Shown: piece after piece, positions 28,955 through 37,659 of the stretch
Layout: each line of letters opens with the position of its first letter
Position numbering within the stretch: the first letter of the stretch is position 1
From: Tepidanaerobacter acetatoxydans Re1
GTDB lineage: Bacteria > Bacillota > Thermosediminibacteria > Thermosediminibacterales > Tepidanaerobacteraceae
Length of the DNA: 64,000 nucleotides
Assembly (NCBI RefSeq): GCF_000328765.2
Contig: NC_019954.2
Location: forward strand, 1,120,501 to 1,184,500
Direction: 5' to 3'
The notes under the pieces: generated by a model
What the model saw: only the letters and a program-made list of their open reading frames with translations
What the model was told of the DNA's origin: nothing
Database searches by the model: none
Made by a program: the position numbers and the translations under genes

Positions 28955-29713
28955 ATGTCTAGATTTTTTGTATTTCAAGACTTAAATATTAATGATCAGA
29001 TAACAATTTCGGGAGAAGATGCACATCATATAATTCGAGTTCTTAGATATCAAACAGGTGATGTGATCCATATATCAGATGGTGCAAATACTGAGAGTAT
29101 TGGGGTTATTTTAGACATCGACACGCAAGGCCCTAGTGTAAAATTGAAGATTATCGAGAAAAATAAGGTAGAGAGTATAAGCCCTTATATAACATTATTT
29201 CAAGGTTTGCCTAAGGGAGAAAAGTTTGATTGGATACTTCAAAAAAATACAGAAATTGGAGTAAGCGAATTTATACCGATTATAACACAAAGGACAGTTG
29301 TAAATATTTCGCCATCCAAATTAGGACATCGAAAGAATCGCTGGGGGAAAATTGTCAAGGAAGCTGCAAAACAGTGTATGAGGATGGATATACCTAAGAT
29401 AGGTGATGTTTTAAGCTTTGACCTTGCCCTGCAAGAAATCAAAAAATACTCATTATGTATAATTCCTTGGGAAAACGAGAAAGAAATATCAATAAGACAT
29501 ATAATTAAAGATATGAACGAGAATAAGAGCATTTCAAAAATTGCAGTATTTATAGGATCTGAAGGTGGCTTTTCGAAAGATGAAGTAGAAAAAGCAAAGG
29601 CTGCAGGTGCCGTACCTGTAAGCCTAGGTCCCAGGATATTGAGAACCGAAACAGCAGGAATTGTTGCATGTAGTGTGTTGATGTATGAAATCGGCGACAT
29701 GGGAGGAAAATAA
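28955..29713 (+). CDS. rsmE: 16S rRNA (uracil1498-N3)-methyltransferase RsmE
   Basis: SPOUT-class methyltransferase acting on 30S subunits. About 252 residues from ATG 28955, eight bases after GGAGG; an upstream in-frame ATG at 28937 lies inside the hairpin. Early motif DAHHIIRVLR at about 24-33. The knot region has GSEGGFSKDEVEKA near 200 and LGPRILRTETAGI near 222, which bind the cofactor. The stop overlaps the mtaB start by one base. Confidence 0.94.
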   Translation: MSRFFVFQDLNINDQITISGEDAHHIIRVLRYQTGDVIHISDGANTESIGVILDIDTQGPSVKLKIIEKNKVESISPYITLFQGLPKGEKFDWILQKNTEIGVSEFIPIITQRTVVNISPSKLGHRKNRWGKIVKEAAKQCMRMDIPKIGDVLSFDLALQEIKKYSLCIIPWENEKEISIRHIIKDMNENKSISKIAVFIGSEGGFSKDEVEKAKAAGAVPVSLGPRILRTETAGIVACSVLMYEIGDMGGK

Positions 29714-31020
29714 TGCCGAAAGTAGCTTTTTTTACTCTAGGATGTAAAGTAAATCAATATGAATCTGCAGCCATTGCAGAGCTTTTTGAAAATAAAGGCT
29801 ATGAAATAGTTGACTTCGATACTAAAGCAGATGTATATGTAATAAACACTTGTAATGTAACAAATGAAAGTGCAAGAAAATCGCGGCAGATTATTCGTAA
29901 AGCAATCCGTAACAATCCATCGGCTAAGGTTGCGGTTGTGGGATGTTATGTTCAAATGGCTCTGCATGAGGTGTTAAATATAAAGGGCGTATCAGTTGCT
30001 GTAGGTACAAAAGATAGGCATCGCATAGTCGACTTGGTAGAAAAGGCCGAACAGTGCAGTAAACCAATTGTGACTGTGGGTAACATAATGAAGCAGCAGA
30101 CATTTGAGGAGATAGCTTTAAAGGGCCATCGTCAGAAGACTCGTGCATTTTTAAAAATACAGGATGGTTGTAACATGTTTTGCTCCTATTGCATAATTCC
30201 TTATGCACGAGGCCCTGTGAGAAGCCGCTCGATTGACAATATTATAGATGAAGCTCAAAGCTTAGCAAAAGATGGCTTTAAAGAAATCGTGCTTACAGGG
30301 ATTCATTTGGGATTGTATGGTCGTGACTTTAAAGATGAAAACATTCATCTACTTGATGTTATTTCAAGAATTGCAGACATTGAAGGCATAGAAAGGATAC
30401 GATTAAGCTCTATTGAGGCTATGGAATTGACAGATGAGTTTTTGAAAAGTTTATGCGGAATAAAAAAATTCTGTCATCATTTTCATGTACCACTTCAGAG
30501 CGGATGCGATACTGTGCTTCGCAGAATGAACCGTCGTTATACCACAGATGAATTTAGAGATAGAATTGATTATATTAGACAATTAATGCCGGATGCATCG
30601 ATTACCACAGATGTTATTGTAGGTTTTCCAGGAGAAACCGAAGAAGAATTTAAACAGACCGAAAACTTTATAAAAGAGATAAATTTTTCGAGACTCCATG
30701 TATTCCCTTTTTCTCCAAGAAAAGGAACATTAGCTGATGATATGCCCAATCAAATTGAAAAAAGTGTAAAGGTTGAGAGGAGTCATAGGCTAATATCTTT
30801 AAGCGAAAAACTCGAAAAGGATTTTTGTAAAAGATTTGTAAACTCTATACAAAAAGTACTGTTTGAGGATAAAAAAGACGATAACTTCTATGAAGGCCTT
30901 ACCGAAAATTACATTAAAGTTGGTGTGAAATCAAAGCAAGACCTTCATAATAAGATAATACATGTAAGATTAAAGAAAAATTTTAATGATTATGTTTTCG
31001 GTGAGGTCACTGAAGAGTAA
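29713..31020 (+). CDS. mtaB: tRNA t6A37 C2-methylthiotransferase MtaB
   Basis: Radical SAM enzyme adding a methylthio group to N6-threonylcarbamoyladenosine at position 37 of ANN-decoding tRNAs. 435 residues. The N-terminal UPF0004 domain has TLGCKVNQYES (about 7-17) and two further cysteines (NTCNVTN near 47; VGCYVQMA near 77). The radical SAM motif CNMFCSYC lies near residue 153, followed by GPVRSR. A C-terminal TRAM domain follows. Common last member of extended dnaK operons in Firmicutes. No terminator is obvious after it. Confidence 0.94.
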   Translation: MPKVAFFTLGCKVNQYESAAIAELFENKGYEIVDFDTKADVYVINTCNVTNESARKSRQIIRKAIRNNPSAKVAVVGCYVQMALHEVLNIKGVSVAVGTKDRHRIVDLVEKAEQCSKPIVTVGNIMKQQTFEEIALKGHRQKTRAFLKIQDGCNMFCSYCIIPYARGPVRSRSIDNIIDEAQSLAKDGFKEIVLTGIHLGLYGRDFKDENIHLLDVISRIADIEGIERIRLSSIEAMELTDEFLKSLCGIKKFCHHFHVPLQSGCDTVLRRMNRRYTTDEFRDRIDYIRQLMPDASITTDVIVGFPGETEEEFKQTENFIKEINFSRLHVFPFSPRKGTLADDMPNQIEKSVKVERSHRLISLSEKLEKDFCKRFVNSIQKVLFEDKKDDNFYEGLTENYIKVGVKSKQDLHNKIIHVRLKKNFNDYVFGEVTEE

Positions 31021-31108
31021 AATTTTGTTTAAGGAAAGAAGGAAATACTTATATTAATGTTGAATAAATTTAAATAGAGTAAAAATATATGAAGGAGGTG
31101 GGAATTTG

Positions 31109-31450
31109 ATGGACTGCGTTTTTTGCAAAATAATAAATAAAGAAATACCGGCGAAAGTAATTTATGAGGATGAGGAAGTTATTGCTATTAATGATATTAA
31201 TCCACAAGCCCCTATCCATCTCCTTTTGATTCCAAAAAAACATATAGCATCAATTATGGAAATTAATAAGGATAATGCAGAAATCCTTAAACAAATTACT
31301 AAAGTTGCACAGCATCTTGCCCGAGAAAGCAGCATAGATAAAAAAGGTTTCAGGTTGGTAGTTAATACAGGTGAGGAAGGTGGCCAAACCGTTAACCATT
31401 TGCACTTTCACCTGTTAGGCGGCAGATTTATGACATGGCCTCCCGGATGA
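31109..31450 (+). CDS. HIT-family (histidine triad) nucleotide hydrolase
   Basis: Small HinT-like purine nucleotide phosphoramidase. 113 residues from ATG 31109 (TTG 31106 is also possible, 7 bases after GGAGG). CVFCKIINKEIPAKV occupies the N-terminus, and the active-site triad HLHFHLLGGR lies near 97-106. The C-terminal MTWPPG is usual for this subgroup. The gene lies between mtaB and rpsU. Confidence 0.93.
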   Translation: MDCVFCKIINKEIPAKVIYEDEEVIAINDINPQAPIHLLLIPKKHIASIMEINKDNAEILKQITKVAQHLARESSIDKKGFRLVVNTGEEGGQTVNHLHFHLLGGRFMTWPPG

Positions 31451-31452
31451 TG

Positions 31453-31481
31453 TTGACGATAATCGAATCTGGCTTTATAAT
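31453..31481 (+). promoter_or_regulatory. Probable sigma-A promoter of rpsU-yqeY
   Basis: TTGACG at 31453-31458 and TATAAT at 31476-31481 have a 17-base spacer, 70 bases upstream of the rpsU start. Confidence 0.72.
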
Positions 31482-31550
31482 TAACTATAGTCACATTTTA
31501 TAGTAAGACTTCTATGTAGCAGAAAGTGCAGCGGAGGGAGGGAATATAAA

Positions 31551-31733
31551 GTGTCGGAAGTTAAAGTAGGGGAAAACGAATCACTAGACAATGCGCTTCG
31601 GAGGTTTAAGAGAAAGTGTCAAAGGTCAGGAGTGCTCTCTGAAGTAAGAAAGCGTGAGCATTATGAAAAACCAAGTGTAAAGCGTAAGAAAAAATCTGAG
31701 GCAGCCCGCAAGAGAAAATCTCGTAAATTTTAA
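31551..31733 (+). CDS. rpsU: 30S ribosomal protein S21
   Basis: 60-residue, strongly basic small-subunit protein. [22 protein letters not shown]-type sequence opens the protein, and the C-terminal half is Lys/Arg-rich ([17 protein letters not shown]), both typical. GTG start after GGAGGGAGGG. Followed 14 bases later by yqeY, the conserved Firmicutes pair. Confidence 0.96.
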   Translation: MSEVKVGENESLDNALRRFKRKCQRSGVLSEVRKREHYEKPSVKRKKKSEAARKRKSRKF

Positions 31734-31747
31734 GGAGAGATAATAAC

Positions 31748-32191
31748 ATGTCGATAAAAGATATGTTAAACAATGACATGAAAGCTGCGTTAAAAGCTGG
31801 AGAAAAAGAAAGGCTTTCGGTTATTCGTATGGCAAAATCGGCGATTCTTTATGCAGAAAAAGAGAAGCTTCATGAATTAGATGATGAAGAAGTTATCGAA
31901 GTACTTTTTAAAGAAGTAAAGAAGCGCAAAAATGATATAAATGAATACGAACGATTGGGCAAAGCCGAAGTCGTAGAAAGTCTGGAAAGAGAAATAGCTA
32001 TTCTATCCAGTTATCTCCCTCAGCAATTGACTGATGAAGAAGTGGAAGAAATAGTTCGTCAGGCTATTATTGAAGTTGGGGCGAATAGCATAAAAGATAT
32101 GGGCAAAGTTATGGGAACCGTCATGTCTAAAGTAAAAGGCAGGGCTGACGGCGGCCTAATTAGCAATATGGTAAAAATGCTTTTGCAGTGA
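31748..32191 (+). CDS. yqeY: GatB/YqeY domain protein
   Basis: 147 residues, all-helical protein related to the C-terminal tRNA-binding tail of GatB. LKAGEKERLSVIRM near residue 16, SYLPQQL near 87 and KGRADGGLISNMVKMLL at the end are the familiar blocks. Exact function is unknown; a tRNA-related role is inferred in the family. Co-transcribed with rpsU and followed by a strong terminator. Confidence 0.9.
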   Translation: MSIKDMLNNDMKAALKAGEKERLSVIRMAKSAILYAEKEKLHELDDEEVIEVLFKEVKKRKNDINEYERLGKAEVVESLEREIAILSSYLPQQLTDEEVEEIVRQAIIEVGANSIKDMGKVMGTVMSKVKGRADGGLISNMVKMLLQ

Positions 32192-32196
32192 TAATT

Positions 32197-32231
32197 AAAA
32201 AGCTTGGTATCCGAAGATGCCAAGCTTTTTA
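32197..32231 (+). terminator. Terminator after yqeY
   Basis: The ten-base stem AAAAGCTTGG/CCAAGCTTTT (32197-32206 with 32220-32229) is followed by T residues. Confidence 0.9.
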
Positions 32232-32301
32232 TCAATGATATTAGGCTAATAAACAGATTCAGATGAATTAAGGTGCTTAGTCAAAGATCGGGGAGAGGAA
32301 T

Positions 32302-33639
32302 ATGAGATATAAAAAAATCCTGATTACAATCTTTTTAATATGCTTGATTTTTGCTCCTATGGAGCAGAGTTTAGCCGGAAATACGGTAAAAGCCTTAGAA
32401 GCTTCAGAATATGTATATATTGTTCCGGTCAGAGGCGTAATCGATAATGGCCTAGCTACTTTCATCATAAGAGGCATACGCGAAGCAGAAGAAATGCAAG
32501 CAAAAGCCTTGATTTTCGAAATAGATACACCTGGCGGTGAAGTGGGTTCGGCTATAAAAATAAGTAATGCTATTCTGAAAACTTCTATCCCTACGGTGAG
32601 CTTTATAAACAATGAAGCAACTTCCGCCGGTGTAATTATTGCCATATCATCCGAGACAATAATGGCTGTTCCGGGTGCTACCATCGGTGCTGCTGAAACA
32701 AGGCCGAATGAAGAAAAATATATTTCCTACTGGTCTTCCGCATTGAGATCAGTTGCCGAAAAGACCGGCAGAGATCCTCAATTAGTAGCTGCAATGGCTG
32801 ATGCTGATGTAGTTATTGAGGGGGTTAAGGAAAAGGGGAAGATTCTCTCACTTACCACCGGTGAAGCTATAAAATTAGGTCTTGTAGATGAGCAAGCAGA
32901 CAGCTTAGACCAAGTTATTCAAAGAATTACCACCGACGATATAAAAAATGTAGAAGTGGTTAAGGCTGATATGAACCTTTCCGAAAGAATTGCACACATG
33001 GTTTCAAATCCCTATGTAGCACCTGTGCTTCTAACCATGGGCATTGTAGGTATTATTACTGAAATACTGACACCGGGCTTTGGTATTCCAGGGGTAATTG
33101 GCCTTATAGCCTTTGGCTTATTTTTTGGCGGGAGTTTTATGGCGGGTGCTGCACAATCTTGGGTTTTGGGTTTATTTATTATTGGTCTGCTGCTTCTGGT
33201 CATTGAAATGTTTGTTCCTGGTTTTGGAGTTTTTGGGGTGACAGGGATATTATCAATAATCGGAAGTGTGATAATGGCCTTTCCGAGTTTAGAGCAGGCT
33301 CTGATTTCTATCCTGTTTGCAATGGTAGCCAGTGGAATAATAATATACTTCCTCATGAAGAGAATAACGGTGAATCCGATTTTTAGTCGAATTATTCTGG
33401 GAACAAAACAAGACAAATCAGAGGGATATATAGCCGTAAATAAAGATATGAGCGAGCTTTTGGGTGCCAGAGGTAAAACAGTGACTCCATTAAGACCTGC
33501 AGGTATGGCAATTATAGATGAAAGAAAAGTTGATGTTTTAGCAGAAGGAGAATTTATACCAAGTGATTCGGACATTGTGGTTATAAGAGTAGAAGGCAGT
33601 AAGATTATCGTAAAAAGTATAGAAAGGGAGAATGTATAA
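32302..33639 (+). CDS. NfeD-family membrane-bound serine protease
   Basis: 445 residues, long form of NfeD. A signal peptide (about 1-26) leads to a ClpP-like extracytoplasmic protease domain. [10 protein letters not shown] lies near 74, the predicted nucleophile is Ser108 in NEATSAG, and the predicted general base is Lys154. Four membrane segments (about 235-350) and a C-terminal OB-fold NfeD domain follow (about 375-440). By family knowledge it pairs with flotillin/stomatin proteins, and here it overlaps the floA start by one base. The target of proteolysis is unknown. Confidence 0.9.
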   Translation: MRYKKILITIFLICLIFAPMEQSLAGNTVKALEASEYVYIVPVRGVIDNGLATFIIRGIREAEEMQAKALIFEIDTPGGEVGSAIKISNAILKTSIPTVSFINNEATSAGVIIAISSETIMAVPGATIGAAETRPNEEKYISYWSSALRSVAEKTGRDPQLVAAMADADVVIEGVKEKGKILSLTTGEAIKLGLVDEQADSLDQVIQRITTDDIKNVEVVKADMNLSERIAHMVSNPYVAPVLLTMGIVGIITEILTPGFGIPGVIGLIAFGLFFGGSFMAGAAQSWVLGLFIIGLLLLVIEMFVPGFGVFGVTGILSIIGSVIMAFPSLEQALISILFAMVASGIIIYFLMKRITVNPIFSRIILGTKQDKSEGYIAVNKDMSELLGARGKTVTPLRPAGMAIIDERKVDVLAEGEFIPSDSDIVVIRVEGSKIIVKSIERENV

Positions 33640-34637
33640 TGGGACCAGCAATAGGTTTGCTTTTAATCATAGCTTTAATATTTATTGCACTTGCAATTGT
33701 TTTAAGCTTTGTCCCTCTGGGGTTATGGATTTCAGCCTTAGCTGCAGGGGTAAAAATAGGAATTTTTAATCTGATTGGTATGAGGCTTCGCCGCGTGCCT
33801 CCGAATAATATTGTAAACCCTTTGATAAAAGCTATAAAAGCCGGTATAGATGTAGGAGTTGATAAACTCGAGGCACATTATCTTGCGGGTGGTAATGTAG
33901 ATAGAGTAGTAAATGCACTAATCGCAGCTCAAAGAGCAGAGATTCCATTGACATTTGAGCGTGCTGCGGCAATTGATTTAGCCGGCCGAAATGTACTTGA
34001 GGCAGTTCAAATGAGTGTGAATCCTAAGGTGATTGAAACACCTGTTGTTGCAGCAGTAGCAAAAGACGGAATTGAAGTAAAAGCAAAGGCTCGAGTTACG
34101 GTAAGGGCTAATATCGACCGTTTGGTAGGAGGAGCCGGTGAGGAAACAATTATTGCAAGAGTTGGAGAGGGTATTGTAACGACTGTTGGCTCTGCTGAAA
34201 GCCATAAAGCTGTTTTGGAAAATCCCGATTTAATTTCCCGCACTGTTTTGAATAAAGGACTTGATTCGGGAACGGCTTTTGAAATACTTTCCATAGATAT
34301 AGCTGATGTGGATGTAGGCAGAAATATAGGTGCTCAGCTGCAAACAGATCAGGCTGAGGCAGATAAGCGTATTGCTCAAGCTAGAGCTGAAGAACGTCGA
34401 GCAATGGCAGTAGCTAAAGAGCAAGAAATGAAAGCAATGGTTCAAGAAATGAGAGCAAAAGTGGTTGAAGCTGAAGCAGATGTCCCAAAAGCATTAGCAG
34501 AAGCTTTACGGCAAGGAAAATTGGGAGTTATGGATTATTATAATATGAAAAATGTAATGGCCGATACTCAGATGAGAGATTCTATATCTAAGCTGGGGCA
34601 AAAGGGCGAAAATGCAGATAAACAGAATAAAGAGTAG
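33639..34637 (+). CDS. floA: Flotillin-like protein FloA
   Basis: Scaffold protein of membrane microdomains. 332 residues. The N-terminal membrane-inserted hairpin (about 4-50) is followed by the SPFH/YqfA domain ([16 protein letters not shown] near 150; [11 protein letters not shown] near 177) and an Ala/Glu/Lys-rich helical tail (about 225-300). Length and sequence match Bacillus YqfA/FloA. Encoded with NfeD and upstream of the yqfC-yqfD sporulation genes, as in Bacillus and Clostridia. Confidence 0.93.
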   Translation: MGPAIGLLLIIALIFIALAIVLSFVPLGLWISALAAGVKIGIFNLIGMRLRRVPPNNIVNPLIKAIKAGIDVGVDKLEAHYLAGGNVDRVVNALIAAQRAEIPLTFERAAAIDLAGRNVLEAVQMSVNPKVIETPVVAAVAKDGIEVKAKARVTVRANIDRLVGGAGEETIIARVGEGIVTTVGSAESHKAVLENPDLISRTVLNKGLDSGTAFEILSIDIADVDVGRNIGAQLQTDQAEADKRIAQARAEERRAMAVAKEQEMKAMVQEMRAKVVEAEADVPKALAEALRQGKLGVMDYYNMKNVMADTQMRDSISKLGQKGENADKQNKE

Positions 34638-34650
34638 GTGATTAGATTAA

Positions 34651-35055
34651 ATGGAAAATATTATATTCCTTATCCTACTTATGATTTTTAGTAATGCAAT
34701 TAAGCGACTTGGTCAACCTCGAAAAACAAAGACATTTCCAACACTTAAAAGACCGGAAAAGAGTAAGGAATACCCGCTGCCGACCTTGCAAGATTTCAAG
34801 CCGGAAACAAGTAATATAAGCGAATTAAGAACTATAAAAATTGAAGCTGATATTTCAAGCATACCCATGGAAGAAGACTTGGAAGATACAATTACTTGCG
34901 ATTATACAGAGCCGAAACGACAATCACAACCCGAATCTGATAATGAAATATCCGAGTTTTTTAGTCGTGAAAATATTTTAAGAGGGATAGTATTTCAAGA
35001 AATATTATCTCCGCCAAAGGCACTTGCCCATAAGCAGCGCAGATTTTACACGTAG
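34651..35055 (+). CDS. Small membrane-anchored protein of the NfeD-flotillin operon
   Basis: 134 residues, unknown function. An N-terminal hydrophobic helix (about 3-15) is followed by a polar, acidic, probably disordered middle. A C-terminal amphipathic block, ILRGIVFQEILSPPKA (about 110-125), ends in basic residues. The 'GIVFQEILSPPKA' tail resembles the conserved end of several short clostridial proteins, where it reads like '(I/V)xxEILGPPxA'. Start ATG 14 bases after floA behind a weak GGTGAT site. It is followed by a strong terminator, so it closes this operon. A role with flotillin is inferred from position. Confidence 0.7.
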   Translation: MENIIFLILLMIFSNAIKRLGQPRKTKTFPTLKRPEKSKEYPLPTLQDFKPETSNISELRTIKIEADISSIPMEEDLEDTITCDYTEPKRQSQPESDNEISEFFSRENILRGIVFQEILSPPKALAHKQRRFYT

Positions 35056-35070
35056 CAGCTTTGAAAAAAA

Positions 35071-35112
35071 AAATAAAACCCTGCAGTTTTATAAAACTGC
35101 AGGGTTTTATTT
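35071..35112. terminator. Palindromic terminator after the flotillin operon
   Basis: A perfect inverted repeat with core AAAACCCTGCAGTTTT / AAAACTGCAGGGTTTT (35075-35108), flanked by A and T runs, so able to act on both strands. Confidence 0.92.
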
Positions 35113-35180
35113 TTTATAGTTATTAAACCGATAATGATCGAATAAATTTTAACTAAACAAGTTTAAAAGGAGTTATCACC

Positions 35181-35450
35181 ATGAGCGAAGGAATAAGACA
35201 AAAGATATCTGATGTCCTGGATCTGCCACAAGATGTAATTTTAAATGTACCCAAAGTGATTCTTACAGGTAGGATTGCTGCTTTTATAGAAAATCACAAA
35301 GGTATTATACAATACAACTCTGAGCTGGTAAAAATAAATACTTCAATTGGAGTAGTTTGTATAAAGGGAGCAGACCTTCTTATCAAAACTATTATTGCCG
35401 ATGAAATAACTGTTGAAGGAAAAATTACAGCTATAGAGCTTGAGGAATGA
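35181..35450 (+). CDS. yqfC: Sporulation protein YqfC
   Basis: 89 residues, matching the YabP/YqfC family. LDLPQDVILNVPKVILTG near 13-30 and INTSIGVVCIKGADLLIK near 52-69 are the familiar blocks. Known from Bacillus as a mother-cell gene whose exact role is undefined. Followed after 16 bases by yqfD, the conserved pair. Confidence 0.93.
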   Translation: MSEGIRQKISDVLDLPQDVILNVPKVILTGRIAAFIENHKGIIQYNSELVKINTSIGVVCIKGADLLIKTIIADEITVEGKITAIELEE

Positions 35451-35466
35451 TTAAGGGGGTACAACG

Positions 35467-36669
35467 GTGCTTCTTATAAAACTATGGAATTATCTTTCGG
35501 GTTATGTTATTATTAAAATTGTAGGGGAGTATGGTGAAAGACTATTAAACCAAGCTGCAATGAAGAATCTCTATTTATGGGATGTTAAGCGAATTAATGA
35601 TAATGAGTTAACCGCCAAGATAAATGTAAGGAATTTTTTTAAACTTGCCCGTTTAGCAAAAAAAAGCCGCAGCCGCATATATGTTTTACAGCGGGTAGGT
35701 CTGTTTTTCACAATATCCAAACTAAAAAAGCGAAAAGCATTTCTGTTTGGTGCCTTGCTTTTTGTGGTAGCGATTTATTTAATGTCGTCATTCATTTGGA
35801 ACATTGAGATAAAATGTTCGGATAATGATTTAAGCACATCTATTATCCAGGATTTACGGGAATGGGGCTTGAGAGAAGGAACGTTTAAGTATGGGCTTGA
35901 TAAGCAATATTATCTTAATAAGTTGCTGACAAAATATAAGAATATATCTTGGGCAGAAATTGAAATAAGAGGCTCAAAACTTATAGTTGAGCTTGTAAAA
36001 AAACAATTGCCACCCGAGCTTGAAGAAAATACGCCCTGTGATATAATAGCCTCAAAAGATGGTATAATAGAGGAAATAATAAACTTTCGAGGTGAAGCAC
36101 TGGTTGAACCGGGTCAAACGGTAAGTAAAGGAGATGTCTTGATAACCGGAAAAATTGTTTTGGATCAGGAGCAAGATCAAGTATTACTAGTGCATGCCAA
36201 AGGTATCGTAAATGCTCGTGTATGGTACCAGAAGGCTGTAAAAGTTCCGCTTGTCAAAACAAAAATGATTCCTACGGGTAACAGTAAAAAATCTTTAGTG
36301 CTCCAGCTTGGGAAACACATCTTAAATTTTCAACTTGGAGATATTGCGTATGATTATTACAATAAGAAAACAATAAATGAATTTAGTATATTGCCTAGAT
36401 TGTCAGGCGGTATACAGTTCGATATTATTGAATATGCAGAAGTGAAACCAATAAAGGAGTTTCTAAATATAGAAGAAGCATCTCGTGAAGCAGAAGCTGA
36501 ACTTTTTTTGCAATTAAAGGACATTTTGAAGGAAAAAAAAGTAACCCAAAAAAAGATGGAATATATGCTGGATTCAGATCAAACATCGGTTATTGGCTCA
36601 ATGATAATAGAAGTAATTGAAGATATAGGCCAGAAAAGAGAAATCAAATATGGGGAGGAAAAAATTTGA
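35467..36669 (+). CDS. yqfD: Sporulation protein YqfD
   Basis: 400 residues. The N-terminal cytoplasmic part is basic, a single membrane segment lies at about 92-113 (FGALLFVVAIYLMSSFIW), and the large extracytoplasmic domain has an EDGIIEEI-like block (here SKDGIIEEIINFRG near 195). The length and order of domains match YqfD, a sporulation membrane protein. GTG 35467 is preceded by AGGGGGT. The stop overlaps the phoH start by 4 bases. Confidence 0.92.
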   Translation: MLLIKLWNYLSGYVIIKIVGEYGERLLNQAAMKNLYLWDVKRINDNELTAKINVRNFFKLARLAKKSRSRIYVLQRVGLFFTISKLKKRKAFLFGALLFVVAIYLMSSFIWNIEIKCSDNDLSTSIIQDLREWGLREGTFKYGLDKQYYLNKLLTKYKNISWAEIEIRGSKLIVELVKKQLPPELEENTPCDIIASKDGIIEEIINFRGEALVEPGQTVSKGDVLITGKIVLDQEQDQVLLVHAKGIVNARVWYQKAVKVPLVKTKMIPTGNSKKSLVLQLGKHILNFQLGDIAYDYYNKKTINEFSILPRLSGGIQFDIIEYAEVKPIKEFLNIEEASREAEAELFLQLKDILKEKKVTQKKMEYMLDSDQTSVIGSMIIEVIEDIGQKREIKYGEEKI

Positions 36670-37649
36670 GAGACAATCTGGCAGAAGCTAGAGTTACCAT
36701 AGATAGCGTAAACAATATGGTATTTTTATTTGGTAATCGCGATATAAATGTTAAATATATCGAAGAAGAATTTAATGTAAAGGTAATTACTCGTGAGGGT
36801 GAAATTGCAATACTCGGAGAAGAAAAAGATGTGGAGTCGGTACGACAACTTTTTAATCAAATGCTTGAAGTGCTGCGTGCCGGCAATTCTTTGACAACTA
36901 ACGAAGTAAAGTATTTTGTAAAACTTGCAAAAAGCGGTGAGGGAGAAAAATTTAATGATTTATATGATGATATAATCTGCTATACTCATCGCGGAAAACC
37001 TATAAAGCCTAAAACTGTAGGACAGAAGCTTTACGCACTTGCCATGAGACAAAATGACATAGTTTTTGGTATTGGGCCTGCAGGGACGGGGAAAACTTAT
37101 CTTGCAATGGCTATGGCAGTAACAGCTTTTAAAGAGAAAGAAGTAAACCGAATTATATTAACAAGACCGGCAGTGGAGGCCGGTGAAAAACTCGGATTTT
37201 TGCCCGGAGATCTGCAAGACAAAGTCGATCCTTACCTTAGGCCACTATATGATGCTTTATATGATATTTTGGGTGTGGATGCTTTCCGACGTTATATGGA
37301 AAAAGGTTTAATTGAAGTTGCACCTTTAGCATATATGAGAGGGCGTACATTAGACGATTCTTTCGTTATTTTGGATGAAGCTCAGAATACGACCTCTGAA
37401 CAGATGAAAATGTTTTTAACGCGGCTGGGCTTTGGCTCTAAAGCAGTAGTTACCGGAGATCTGACTCAGATTGATTTACCTAAAGGGGTCTATTCGGGTT
37501 TGGAACAAGTCAGAGAAGTTTTAAAGGATGTCAAGGGAATTCAATTTATTTATTTAGATGATAAAGATGTTGTACGTCATGAGGTAGTACAGAGAATAAT
37601 CAAGGCATATGAGAAGTTTGACAAGAAGCACCTACAGAATATGGGGTGA
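36666..37649 (+). CDS. phoH: PhoH-family ATPase
   Basis: 327-residue cytoplasmic P-loop ATPase, often linked to RNA metabolism. Walker A GPAGTGKT lies near 137-144 and Walker B FVILDEAQN near 235. RPAVEAGEKLGFLPGD near 167 is the family signature. Starts at TTG 36666 behind GGGGAGG. Located in the standard yqfC-yqfD-phoH-yqfF-ybeY-dgkA row. Confidence 0.95.
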   Translation: MRDNLAEARVTIDSVNNMVFLFGNRDINVKYIEEEFNVKVITREGEIAILGEEKDVESVRQLFNQMLEVLRAGNSLTTNEVKYFVKLAKSGEGEKFNDLYDDIICYTHRGKPIKPKTVGQKLYALAMRQNDIVFGIGPAGTGKTYLAMAMAVTAFKEKEVNRIILTRPAVEAGEKLGFLPGDLQDKVDPYLRPLYDALYDILGVDAFRRYMEKGLIEVAPLAYMRGRTLDDSFVILDEAQNTTSEQMKMFLTRLGFGSKAVVTGDLTQIDLPKGVYSGLEQVREVLKDVKGIQFIYLDDKDVVRHEVVQRIIKAYEKFDKKHLQNMG

Positions 37650-37659
37650 TTGTGCGGCT

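Noticed and set aside
33012-33575. A 187-codon minus-strand ORF opposite the NfeD gene
   Set aside because: It is antisense to a well-conserved membrane and OB-fold region with no ribosome site of its own.
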